From NCBI GenBank assembly GCA_024223125.1, contig JAAEOP010000471.1:1-49417 (forward strand): a stretch of 49,417 nt of DNA. Reading direction: 5' to 3'. Shown piece after piece: positions 7,333 to 15,930 of the stretch. The notes beneath the pieces are model-generated. The model searched no databases. It saw only the letters and a program-made list of their open reading frames with translations, and was not told the origin of the DNA. The position numbers and the translations under genes are program-made. The DNA is from Chloroflexota bacterium. Lineage in GTDB: Bacteria > Chloroflexota > Anaerolineae > Promineifilales > Promineifilaceae. Positions within the stretch are counted from its first letter, which is position 1, and each line of letters opens with the position of its first letter.

Positions 7333-7534
7333 TAACTATATTCGCAATACTGCAAAAGTTAGCAGAAAATTGACTACACGGATAGGGGGGAACACTGATC
7401 AGAATTGAAAAATCCGTGTTCTTCCCATCGGTGTAAAAAGATAAGATATTGAGGTATGAGTGGTAGGTCAATTGAGGTCCTCATGGCCGACACCCCCACA
7501 CTCCAAAACAAAATTAGCGCCATGCAACAAAAAT

Positions 7535-8200
7535 TTATAATCGCGCATATTCACCAACCTTCACACTAGCCCACTCTCGAAGCGACTGAGCAAACCGCAA
7601 GCCCAACTCATCTCGTGGCTGCTCTATTGTTTCAGCAATCTCATAAAATGAGATTACATTCTCTTCCCCATTTATATTATTGGGTTGGATATACACAACC
7701 TGAATTTCGTACTCGACATCAATGATTTCAATCGTCTTATCAGGATTTAAACCAATCAGCCCCATTTCTTGCAGCTTTTCAAGCAAACACCAATACTTCT
7801 TTTTGTATCGAGTCGCTGTGACTATTTTTCGTAAACCATGAAGTAGTTTTACGATGCCAACTTCCTCTACCCGTTGCAAATACCAATCTTGCTTCCTTCG
7901 TCTTGATCTGTCATCCGTTTTCAGTTCAACGAATATTACGGTGTTACTATTCTTCACCTTTGCCAGATAGTCAATCTTGAACGACCTGTTGTTGGTGTTT
8001 ACTTGGGGATTAATTGTGCCAATCCTGACCGGAAACTCAGGTAAAACATGATCAATCTCTACATTAAATCTATTGCTCAAAATATCACCCAGGTATATTG
8101 AAAAGAAAATGTCCGCTCGTTTTTCCAGTTGATAAGTAGGGAGATGTCGCCACTTGTCCATTTTACTGAAAAGCTCATTAATCTGATTCATTGCCTTCAT
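7535..8200 (-). CDS. unknown protein, possible PD-(D/E)XK nuclease fold
   Basis: 221 residues, unrecognised. The centre reads FKIDYLAKVKNSNTVIFVELKTDD, with Asp77 and Glu92-x-Lys94 spaced as in the PD-(D/E)XK core, in a beta-hairpin context. This suggests a nuclease-like fold but no specific family. It breaks the paa/metE run, is AT-richer than its neighbours and contains no ACGGCCGT words, so acquisition by transfer is plausible. There is no clear ribosome-binding site before either of the two N-terminal ATGs. A MITE copy sits about 200 bp beyond its 3' end. Confidence 0.6.
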   Translation of the reverse strand: MKAMNQINELFSKMDKWRHLPTYQLEKRADIFFSIYLGDILSNRFNVEIDHVLPEFPVRIGTINPQVNTNNRSFKIDYLAKVKNSNTVIFVELKTDDRSRRRKQDWYLQRVEEVGIVKLLHGLRKIVTATRYKKKYWCLLEKLQEMGLIGLNPDKTIEIIDVEYEIQVVYIQPNNINGEENVISFYEIAETIEQPRDELGLRFAQSLREWASVKVGEYARL

Positions 8201-8235
8201 ATTGTGACAATACTGCTTAACTCGCTTGGTATCAT

Positions 8236-9345
8236 TTACTCATTCCAGACAAGATTTGCTGTCTTGACCACCAATTCTAGTTTGCGGATTTCATCGTCCT
8301 CGGAGACAGGGTTGCCGCCGACGGTGCTGGCGAAGCCGCATTGGGGGCTGATTGCCAGTTGGTTGAGGGGAATGTATTGGGCGGCTTCATCAATACGGCG
8401 GCGTAAATCGTCAATCGGTTCTAACTCTGGCGTCTTGCTGCTGACGAGGCCGAGGACGACGATTTTGTGGGCGGGCACGGCCGTTAAAGGCCCAAAATCC
8501 CCTGCTCGCGGCGTGTCATACTCTAAAAAGAAAGCGTCTACATTGATTTCGTTAAACAGCTTCTCAGAAACGTAATCGTAGCCACCTTCGGAGAGCCAGC
8601 GCCCTTTGAAGTTACCGCGGCAGAGGTGCATGGCAACGGTCATTTCTGGAGTACGGCCGTCAACTGCATCATTGATCAAACCAATATAATCATCAATCAA
8701 CGCGTCGGGATCGTCGCCCATGTCCCGTACCGTCTGGCGCACGTCGGGGCTGCACAACATCGCCAGGGGGACTTCATCAATCTGGATGTAAGCGGCGCCC
8801 CGTTGGGCTAAATCAGCGATTTCGTCTCGATAAACCTGGGACAGATCAGCAAAGTAAGCCGTGCGGTCACTGTAAGTGTTGGCGGCTAACGTTTGCCGGC
8901 CGCGCCAGAAGTGCATTGTCGGCGGGGAGGGCATGGTGATTTTGGCTGTTTGTGAGGTTGTGTTTTGCAGGAAATCAAATTCTGCGCCGGAGATGCTTTG
9001 GGTGCGTTGTACCTTTGCGGCCACATGGGGGGCTAGAAATTCAGCTTCCTGTTTTTGTTTGTCGTGGAAGGTGTACACGGCCGTATCCACCGCTAACCCT
9101 TCCACCTTCTCCACAAAGTGCGCCCAATAGGAAACACGGCGAAATTCGCCATCGGTGATAGATTGTAAGCCAACCCACTCTTGCAAAGCGACGACATGAC
9201 GGATGCTGGCATCCTGAATTTCCTGAAATTCGTCAGGTGTGATGTCCCCTTTTTGGTGGGCGCGGAAGGCTTGTTTGAGAGTGGACGGCCGTAACAAACT
9301 ACCCACATGGTCGGCTCGAAATGGTGGATTCAATTTAATTGCCAT
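8236..9345 (-). CDS. MetE C-terminal-type (cobalamin-independent) methyltransferase
   Basis: A 369-residue single-domain protein of the methionine synthase II family. The N-terminal NPPFRADHVGSLLRP and the zinc ligands His240 and Cys242 (AMHLCRGN), Glu275 (FFLEYD) and Cys336 (SPQCGFAS) match the MetE catalytic barrel. The N-terminal MetE half that binds polyglutamyl folate is missing, as in the many short homologues that transfer alkyl groups to thiols (including epoxyalkane:CoM transferases). Its substrate is unknown. The ATG at 9345 overlaps the end of the TetR gene by 11 bp, so the two are co-transcribed and probably coupled. Confidence 0.85.
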   Translation of the reverse strand: MAIKLNPPFRADHVGSLLRPSTLKQAFRAHQKGDITPDEFQEIQDASIRHVVALQEWVGLQSITDGEFRRVSYWAHFVEKVEGLAVDTAVYTFHDKQKQEAEFLAPHVAAKVQRTQSISGAEFDFLQNTTSQTAKITMPSPPTMHFWRGRQTLAANTYSDRTAYFADLSQVYRDEIADLAQRGAAYIQIDEVPLAMLCSPDVRQTVRDMGDDPDALIDDYIGLINDAVDGRTPEMTVAMHLCRGNFKGRWLSEGGYDYVSEKLFNEINVDAFFLEYDTPRAGDFGPLTAVPAHKIVVLGLVSSKTPELEPIDDLRRRIDEAAQYIPLNQLAISPQCGFASTVGGNPVSEDDEIRKLELVVKTANLVWNE

Positions 9346-9949
9346 AATGAAATGTACACCTGCCGACGCCATCAAAAAATAGCTTGATGACAAAATCGGC
9401 AATATTTTGGGGGTCGCCGAGGGCGTTTTGGGCATACGGCCGTAAAACCACTTCCACAATAGCCACATGTTCCCAGGACAGCAGACGAGCGTCTGTGCCC
9501 TCAATTTCGCCATTAGCAATGCCGTCGCGGATGATGGTTTCGGCCTGTTCTGGTAGGGCGCGTTGGTAGGCGCGTACCAGGACCTCCCGTTCTGGGTCGG
9601 TGAAAGTGTTAATGTCCCGCCGTACCAGGCGCATCAATTTTTGTTGAATGTCGGGCAGGGTGAGGAAGGAGAGGGTGAAGCAGTGTAATCGTTGGCGACA
9701 CGGCCGTGTGGCGCTGTTTTGTACGGAGTCGGCCGTCAACGCATGAATCTCATCCAAAAAATTGTGCATCATACGTAAATACAAATCTTCCTTGCCGGAA
9801 AAGTGATGGTACAACGCGCCTTTGGTTACGTTAGCAGCCTGGGCAATGTGCGACATGGTGACGTCGGCGTAGTTTTTGCTGGTGAATAAACCTTCGGCCG
9901 CCTGGAAGATGTTGGCGATGGTGACGGTCGATTTAGCATATGTGGGCAT
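9335..9949 (-). CDS. TetR-family transcriptional regulator
   Basis: About 204 residues. The N-terminal helix-turn-helix is clear: ANIFQAAEGLF...YADVTMSHIAQAANVTKGALYHHFSGKEDLY. The rest is a helical ligand-binding domain of unknown ligand. Two starts are possible, an ATG at 9979 lying inside the palindromic operator and an ATG at 9949. I prefer 9949 because it gives the usual short arm before helix 1. It is the first gene of the minus-strand run toward the paa genes and overlaps the MetE-like gene. Autoregulation through the palindrome at its own promoter is likely. Confidence 0.9.
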   Translation of the reverse strand: MPTYAKSTVTIANIFQAAEGLFTSKNYADVTMSHIAQAANVTKGALYHHFSGKEDLYLRMMHNFLDEIHALTADSVQNSATRPCRQRLHCFTLSFLTLPDIQQKLMRLVRRDINTFTDPEREVLVRAYQRALPEQAETIIRDGIANGEIEGTDARLLSWEHVAIVEVVLRPYAQNALGDPQNIADFVIKLFFDGVGRCTFHYGN

Positions 9950-9977
9950 GGGTTTGGTTGTCCAATTATTCGAATAC

Positions 9978-9995
9978 ATACCTACCGGTCAGTAT
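9978..9995. promoter_or_regulatory. TetR-type operator palindrome
   Basis: ATACCTACCGGTCAGTAT is an 18-bp imperfect palindrome centred on CCGG, of the GACCGGTC type used by many TetR repressors. It spans the upstream start codon of the TetR gene. One half-site (ATACCTACC) differs from the other (ATACTGACC) at two positions. Confidence 0.6.
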
Positions 9996-10036
9996 CTTTT
10001 GTAGTTTAGCACCCACCAAAATTGGCGTCAAGGCAA

Positions 10037-10336
10037 TCAAACGCCTGTTGTCCCCTTCATTGCTAATCGAGTTCGACGGGCAGCCCATTTTGCCTGTCGG
10101 CAAACCTGTTTCCATGCTTTGTACTGGCGTAAGGTACGTCGTTTCCACCGATAACGGGGACGCCATGGGAAAAGCGGGCCGTCTTGCGGGTTGTGGCTGA
10201 CTATGCCTAGCAATGGCGTCGTTCCAGGAGCGGTGATATTGTCTGCTGCTGCTGGTTGAGCGAAGGCTAAGAGGGCAATGAACCAAATCAACCAAACGAA
10301 TATTCGTGTATGTGAGGCTTTTGTGACAAAATTCAT
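10037..10336 (-). CDS. small secreted cationic protein (putative)
   Basis: 99 residues from the ATG at 10336, with GGAG 9 bases upstream. A signal peptide is evident (MNFVTKASHTRIF, then VWLIWFIALLAFAQPAAADN). The mature part of about 66 residues is rich in Arg (10), Lys (5) and Trp (4), for example WRPRYRWKRRTLRQYKAWK, with one Cys. I recognise no family. A secreted cationic peptide is what can be seen; any function would be a guess. It lies between the IS element and the TetR gene. Confidence 0.45.
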   Translation of the reverse strand: MNFVTKASHTRIFVWLIWFIALLAFAQPAAADNITAPGTTPLLGIVSHNPQDGPLFPWRPRYRWKRRTLRQYKAWKQVCRQAKWAARRTRLAMKGTTGV

Positions 10337-10427
10337 AAGAAGGTACTCCGGTATAGTTGGTTTTGTCACCTTATACTTTGCCACAAAAGGAGGACCTTCA
10401 CTACTTTTCTCTCTATTCAATTTTTAA

Positions 10428-11951
10428 CGTGCGAAATGTAGGATTACCAATTGAATAGAAAAACCCTTTCAAATTAAAAAGGGCATACGTTGACCCTTTT
10501 GAGGACAACCCAAACCTGCCCAACTCAAACGGTGAGATGGATAAGCAGGTATGCGGTTTGCAATCGCCAAATCGCTAAACCATAGTTTGCAATAACGGTG
10601 CTAGGATAACCTCAATCGGTTTACCAGCCAGCAAACCAGAACTAATCAGAACTGCCAGGTTCCATAAGTTCTCAGCCTCAGTGGTTCGTCGCCAAAAAGC
10701 AACTGTACCCTCAAGAATGAGCTTGAGTTGGCGTTGAAGATTGTCTCGGAGAACGGTGTCCTGTTGGGCGGCACGCAGTAGACTGTAAACAACGGTGACG
10801 AGAGCAATATGACGAGATATGCCCTTAACAAAGTCCCGCAGTTGATACTGGTCAAGGCCCTCAGCTTTGCCTTCTTCATAGTATACTTCAACGGGCCAGC
10901 GATGGCAGCGAATGGCGGTAATGCCTTTAGCTTGCCAGCGCAGGCGATTGCAGATATAGAAAACGGGTTTTTTATCCGTCAGGTCAGCTTGTCGAAAGTT
11001 AATCACCAAACGTTGTCTGCCAAACTTAGGAATGCGGTGGGTTTTACAATAGCTGAAATACTGCTCCTTTGTTCCCTTGTAACGAATGATGACGGGTTTG
11101 AAAATAGGTGGATCACCTTTTTTTATAGCTGTTTCATGTTCTTTCTTAAGTTGTTTGGCAAAATCCCCCACTGTCATTTCACCAGATTGTAGCAATACCT
11201 TATCAGAAGCATTTAGTGTTCCCACATAGGGGAGCTTCACTGTGTCAGTCAAAAAGCGACAAAATGCTGGTTGCGTGTACCAACTATCAAAGGTGACCGG
11301 TAATTTCAAGTCAGGATGTTCGTCGGCCCATGCTTGAATTATCTGTTTTCCGATTAGCAACTTGCTTTGATGCAGAGTGGCTACGGCTGGTTTTCCCTGA
11401 TTACGACACCACACTCCCAGTAAATATTGTCGCCACTTTTTTGGCTCTGTCGCCTTCAAGACAAACTTGCTTTCCCTCAAGGAAACACCCGCCTCTGGCA
11501 ATCCAGCCTCTAACTTTTCCAGGTCTGGCTGACCAGATTATGCGCCCACACATAGCAATTGTTAACATGGTCCCACAACAGAGCTATTTTCTCAAACTTC
11601 TGTCCATAGTGGGCCAAGAGCGTATCGTCCAACCCCAATACACCAGTTGTTTTCTTGATTCTGGTGCGTGGGACACTATTTAACATTTCTAATCGGGATT
11701 CATTTAACTTTGTATGTGACCACGGATACGCTGTCAGCAGGCGATTCAGACTGCTTTGGTTTCGTTTTTCTTCTACAAACAAACGGTTGATACCATCTAT
11801 CGATTTGTTTTCTGATATGAGTAAACCGCTAATGTTACGAGACCGTTCCCCTGTTAGAAACGGGATTGGATAATTACTTCTGTTTCTACAATTGCGAACG
11901 GCCGCATCAAAGTCTCGCTTATCGCACACCGGCTGAGGTACATTTCGGATG
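10428..11951 (-). mobile_element. IS701-like insertion sequence, decayed
   Basis: About 1.52 kb bounded by imperfect terminal repeats CGTGCGAAATGTA (10428-10440) and, as complement of 11939-11951, CATCCGAAATGTA. TTAA flanks both ends (10424-10427 and 11952-11955), matching the 4-bp YTAR target duplication known for IS701. It carries one broken DDE transposase on the minus strand. GC is lower than neighbours and it has no ACGGCCGT word. Confidence 0.7.
10575..11929 (-). pseudogene. IS701-like DDE transposase, frameshifted with internal deletion
   Basis: Two frames together make one transposase. The N-terminal part (11929-11510, 139 residues, GTG start just inside the IS end) has the first catalytic Asp in GVLGLDDTLLAHYG and stops after AHNLVSQTWKS. 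The C-terminal part (11501-10575, about 308 residues) has the second Asp in TFDSWY and Glu in WPVEVYYEEGK. Reading the second frame upstream gives DLEKLEAGLPEAGVS. Family members have extra residues between HNLVS and this point, so a deletion of some tens of bases caused the frameshift. All three catalytic residues survive but the protein is split. Confidence 0.8.
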
Positions 11952-11955
11952 TTAA

Positions 11956-12382
11956 AGTTACAAGCTGTTCATCCATTCAAGACCCTTTTTTGTCCTTTCG
12001 GTTGTGCTTTGGTAAAGTTGTTTACCCCCCCCCGAAGAGACAAACAGCATCTTTTTCCGCCGTTTGTCTTTTCATGGGAAGGGAACACACCCACTATACA
12101 TTATGTTTACTTAACCCACCTTATTTTTCCCATTTCGTGGTCTTGACAATGGGGGTAACTTTAAACATTGAAGGTGATAGCGCAAAACATTTCAAAATTA
12201 AGCGTTTTTGTCTCAAATTACCTCGATCACGATTAAGTGTAGTCGTACCATGTTTTCTGTTTCGCCCTGTTTTGCTTATTGAGTTGCTATTTCTTTGTCC
12301 CCTATTATACCTCGTTCCCTCTACTTTTTTTCAGTAGACTCTCAATAACCAACGGAACGGGAATTGTCTGTCACTTAATATC
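11956..12382. other. non-coding stretch between IS and peptidase gene
   Basis: About 430 bases. Plus-strand open frames exist (up to 115 residues) but are Cys/Phe/Leu/Pro-rich with no ribosome site or recognisable domain, so I read none as real. The C-run at 12026 and several T-runs are low-complexity. No terminal repeats or hairpins of note. Confidence 0.5.
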
Positions 12383-13477
12383 TTATCTTGCTAACAAAAT
12401 AATGGGTGATTTGGGACAATGGGTGAGCCTTCGCACACCGTCTTTTTGCAGCCAGACTAAATCTTCAATGCGGACGCCGCCCCAGCCGGGAATGTAAATG
12501 CCTGGTTCAATTGTTGTTGTCATACCGGTTTGTAATTTGGCTTCGGCCGGCGCCCGCTTAGACAGGAGGGGGTTTTCATGAATCTCTAATCCTACCCCAT
12601 GCCCCAGGCCATGACCAAAATGTTCGCCGTGATCGGCCGCTTCAATAATATCCCGCGCTAAGGCGTCTGCCTCTTGCACCGTCATGCCCGGCTTGATATT
12701 TGCCAGAACATTCTTTTGCGCCTGTAAAACCAGATTGTAAATTTCCCAAAATTGATCATCCGGTTTGCTACCCATATAAAATGTGCGTGTTTGGTCGCTG
12801 TGATACCCTTGTAAACTGGCGCCCATATCCACAATAACCAGATCGTCTTTTTGCAGCGTTCGGCCGCTGACGGTGTGATGGGGCAGGGCGCTGTTGGGGC
12901 CAGAGGCCACAATAATGGGGAATGCAGGACCATCAGCGCCGGCGTCATGTAGCATTTGCTCCAGCGTCCAGGCTAAAGCTTTTTCACTTATACCCGGCCG
13001 AGCGATGCCGGCAAATTGGGACATAACTTGATCGGTGATGACGGCCGCCCGGCGCATGATTTGAATTTCTGCTTTGCTTTTAATAGCCCGTAAAGGTTCA
13101 ATCGTTTGTGGCAGGTGTACCCATTTGATGCCGGTTCGCAGACTACGCCAATGGGCGGCTTGTTCTAGCGTGACATGACTGGCTTCAATACCGATTCGCT
13201 TAACAGCAGTAGATGTAAGAAAAGCCCGATCCTGTTGGCGAGACCGTTCATGTTTGAACAGTTCAAAATGGGGCGCTTCAATTTGGACACGTTCGTAGTA
13301 GCGAAAATCGGTGGCTAATATTGCTTTATCGGCCGTAATGAGCAGTTGCGCGTTAGAGCCAGTAAAACCACTTAACCAGCGACGGTTGGCGGGATTGGTG
13401 ATGAGTAAACCTTCTATCTCCCATTCGGGGAGCTTTTGGCGCACGGCCGTTAAACGAGTCAACGTGATTTCTTCCAT
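12383..13477 (-). CDS. Xaa-Pro aminopeptidase (M24 family)
   Basis: 364 residues from the ATG at 13477, preceded by GGAG; an ATG four codons upstream has a poorer site. An N-terminal creatinase-like domain (1-125) is followed by the pita-bread peptidase domain with all five metal ligands: Asp217 (VDMGA), Asp228 (HSDQTRT), His293 (GHGVGLEIHE), Glu324 (TIEPGIYI) and Glu338 (GVRIEDLV). It removes N-terminal residues preceding proline in cytosolic peptide turnover. It is co-directional with the upstream kinase gene, with a 31-bp gap. Confidence 0.9.
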   Translation of the reverse strand: MEEITLTRLTAVRQKLPEWEIEGLLITNPANRRWLSGFTGSNAQLLITADKAILATDFRYYERVQIEAPHFELFKHERSRQQDRAFLTSTAVKRIGIEASHVTLEQAAHWRSLRTGIKWVHLPQTIEPLRAIKSKAEIQIMRRAAVITDQVMSQFAGIARPGISEKALAWTLEQMLHDAGADGPAFPIIVASGPNSALPHHTVSGRTLQKDDLVIVDMGASLQGYHSDQTRTFYMGSKPDDQFWEIYNLVLQAQKNVLANIKPGMTVQEADALARDIIEAADHGEHFGHGLGHGVGLEIHENPLLSKRAPAEAKLQTGMTTTIEPGIYIPGWGGVRIEDLVWLQKDGVRRLTHCPKSPIILLAR

Positions 13478-13508
13478 TCCATTCTCCATTCTCAGTAGAG
13501 TTTGTCGC

Positions 13509-15761
13509 TTAAGAAGATTCTAATGAGACGACACAACGAATACCTACATTATTATGGCGAATGTCGGGGGCAAAATGCAACGTGGAATTATAAGGCGTTG
13601 TGGCGCTGATATGCTGCGGCAGTGAATTCCAGCTTCCGCCGCGCAAAACCCGGCCTGAATGGGTGTTTTGGCTGAGTGTCCATTCCCACACATTGCCACA
13701 CATATCGGTGCAGCCAAAGGGGCTGTCTCCTTCGGGAGAGTAGGTAGCGACGGGTGTAGTGCCGTGGCTGAAAAAGTTGCACCTTTCGGGTGAAGGCGGC
13801 TGTTGCCCCCAAGGGTATTCACGGCCGTCTGTGCCCCGTGCTGCAAATTCCCATTCCTTTTCGGTAGGCAGCCGTTTACTGGCCCATTCTGTATAAGCCA
13901 TCGCATCTTCCCAACTTACCAGGATGACAGGATAGTTGGCTTTGCCTGCCGGGTAGCTGCGTGTTTGGGGGTTCCAGTTGTACGGCCGTGCTGTCTTATC
14001 TTCCAAATAAGGAATAGGGTAATTGGGGTTTTCAGCAATGAAGCGTTTGTATTCAGCATTGGTCACGGCTGTGCGATCAATCCAAAATTCAGAGACAGTA
14101 GTCGGCTTTTTCCCTCTACCAAAAGCAAATTCTCCCGCTGGAATTCGCACCATCACTTTATGGTCTAAACGCCATGTCAGGCGATCAAACCCCTGCCCGC
14201 GCATTTTGTAAGCTTGTTCCAGCAAATCTTTAACGATGGAGAAGGAAGGTCGCAGTTCTTGAATAGTTTCGCCCATTTCGGCAACCATTTGCCAGTCACC
14301 ACCCTCGGCCGCAATCATCATTTTTTCACAGCCGGTTAGGATACGCTGGTATTTGTTGATGGCTCGACGGGCATAATGTAAGTCTCGTTTTTGTTGTTTG
14401 AATAGGCCGATCAGTTCATCGTACCGGCTTAAGATAGGCGACACGGCCGTGAGCATATGTTGCAGCGCTTCTCCATCCCGATAATCATACCGGTCGCGGA
14501 GAATCTCAACCCAGGTGTGTCCGGCGGCCGTTAGGTCGCCGCTGATTCCGGCCGATACCGCCTTTTCAAATAGCCCGGCCAGCCGCAATTCTTCACGGGT
14601 CAGGGCCAGTTTCATTTGCGCGTCACGGAAATCGGCGTCCCCATTGACCACATCGGCAAATGCTTCGGCTGCAACCAGCCAATCCTTTTCGGCCATCAAA
14701 CGTGCCCCTTCGTCATACCGTTTTTCACGCCATTGGCGGTTGAGAGCTTCATCAGTTTCTAATTGCAACCCCTGAGTTGCTTCCGCCATCAGTCGTAGGG
14801 CGTCACTGTGGTTGCGCTCGATCTGCATGATTTGTACACAGAGCATTTGTACGCGCAGCCATTCTCCGGCTAGGTGGGCATCATAAGCTTGTTTGACAAG
14901 TTCATCGAGTGTGAGTTGCTGCACTCCCTGATCGGCACGTAGATTGGCGACTTCTTCTAAAGCTAGAATCATCGCTCCGGCGCTTTTGTAGCGCTGTGCC
15001 TGTGATTTAACCAGAGCTTGCAGTAGAACGGCCGATAAATCTTCATCCAGGTCTGGCGGTGGCGGTGGTGTATCGGTGTGTGCCCGCAGTAAGGAGATGA
15101 GATGACCTTCAAAGGGGAGTTGCCCGACAAGCATTTCATAAGCAATGACACCCAGAGAGTAGACGTCGGTGAGGGGGGTGACGTCTCCCCATTGGTTGGG
15201 GTCTACCTGTTCCGGGGCCAGATAAGCAGGCGTTCCCAAAATGCCGTCACTTTGGGTAATGGCGACACTTTGTTCTAACGGCCGTACCAAACCAAAGTCT
15301 GTCAGTGTGACGGTTAAATGGTCGGCTTTTTCTTCCAGCATCACATTGCCCGGTTTTAGATCACGGTGGACCAGCCGCCTTTCATTCAAGTAATCCAGCG
15401 CTACGGCTAACTGCTTTATGATAGGTAAGGCTTCTTCCAGAGACAATCTTTTATGGTCGGCCAGATAGTCGCGTAATGTCTGCCCCCGAATGAGCCGCAT
15501 AGCCAGATAGGTTTGCCCATCAATGCTGCCAAAATCATAAATTGTGACGATGTTGGGGTGGTGGAGGGATGCGGCCGTATGCGCTTCTTGTTCAAACCGG
15601 CGGATGAAATCTGGCTCTTCGGCAAAATCGCCCTTGATGATTTTGAGAGCTACCTGGCGACTCAAACGAGTATCATGCGCCTCGTAAACGGTGGCAAAAC
15701 CGCCCCGGCCAATCTCCCTCAGGATATTATATTTTGCCAATTGATTCGGTACTTTGCTCAT
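13509..15761 (-). CDS. Ser/Thr protein kinase fused to FGE-like (sulfatase-modifying factor) domain
   Basis: 750 residues. The N-terminal Hanks-type kinase has a Gly loop at 18-23 (GRGGFATV), Lys40 (VALKII), HRDLKPGN at 135-142 and DFG at 158-160. A helical middle of about 230 residues (ALxRQWREKRYDEGARLMAEKDW...) looks TPR-like or coiled. From about residue 530 a formylglycine-generating-enzyme-like domain follows (RIPAGEFAFGRG...FWIDRTAVTNAEYKRF...RLPTEKEWEFAARG...CGNVWEW...RGGSW). No transmembrane segment is visible. Such fusions are frequent in Chloroflexota, and the FGE-like part is usually a sensor or ligand-binding fold without proven formylglycine activity. Confidence 0.9.
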   Translation of the reverse strand: MSKVPNQLAKYNILREIGRGGFATVYEAHDTRLSRQVALKIIKGDFAEEPDFIRRFEQEAHTAASLHHPNIVTIYDFGSIDGQTYLAMRLIRGQTLRDYLADHKRLSLEEALPIIKQLAVALDYLNERRLVHRDLKPGNVMLEEKADHLTVTLTDFGLVRPLEQSVAITQSDGILGTPAYLAPEQVDPNQWGDVTPLTDVYSLGVIAYEMLVGQLPFEGHLISLLRAHTDTPPPPPDLDEDLSAVLLQALVKSQAQRYKSAGAMILALEEVANLRADQGVQQLTLDELVKQAYDAHLAGEWLRVQMLCVQIMQIERNHSDALRLMAEATQGLQLETDEALNRQWREKRYDEGARLMAEKDWLVAAEAFADVVNGDADFRDAQMKLALTREELRLAGLFEKAVSAGISGDLTAAGHTWVEILRDRYDYRDGEALQHMLTAVSPILSRYDELIGLFKQQKRDLHYARRAINKYQRILTGCEKMMIAAEGGDWQMVAEMGETIQELRPSFSIVKDLLEQAYKMRGQGFDRLTWRLDHKVMVRIPAGEFAFGRGKKPTTVSEFWIDRTAVTNAEYKRFIAENPNYPIPYLEDKTARPYNWNPQTRSYPAGKANYPVILVSWEDAMAYTEWASKRLPTEKEWEFAARGTDGREYPWGQQPPSPERCNFFSHGTTPVATYSPEGDSPFGCTDMCGNVWEWTLSQNTHSGRVLRGGSWNSLPQHISATTPYNSTLHFAPDIRHNNVGIRCVVSLESS

Positions 15762-15877
15762 ACAACTCTTGGCTTTTTGGCTTCTCAGATAATGTTATGG
15801 ATTACCGGCAAATTTACAGATTTTTATTTTACTTCATGTACTTTAGCATATAAATTCCATATACTCAAAATAATTGC

Positions 15878-15906
15878 CTGACACGTTATGCCTGACCCGC
15901 TATAAT
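15878..15906 (+). promoter_or_regulatory. sigma-70-type promoter for D-cysteine desulfhydrase
   Basis: CTGACA (15878-15883), 17-bp spacer, TATAAT (15901-15906), 24 bp before the ATG at 15931. Confidence 0.65.
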
Positions 15907-15930
15907 TCCCAGCGAAAAGGTATACAGACT

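Noticed and set aside
7244..7471. Minus-strand open frame of 75 codons over the MITE and gap
   Set aside because: It reads through the inserted repeat, has a Cys/Ser-rich random composition and no ribosome site.
11949..12337. Plus-strand frames of 65-115 codons beside the IS element
   Set aside because: No domain, no ribosome site, and low-complexity base runs.
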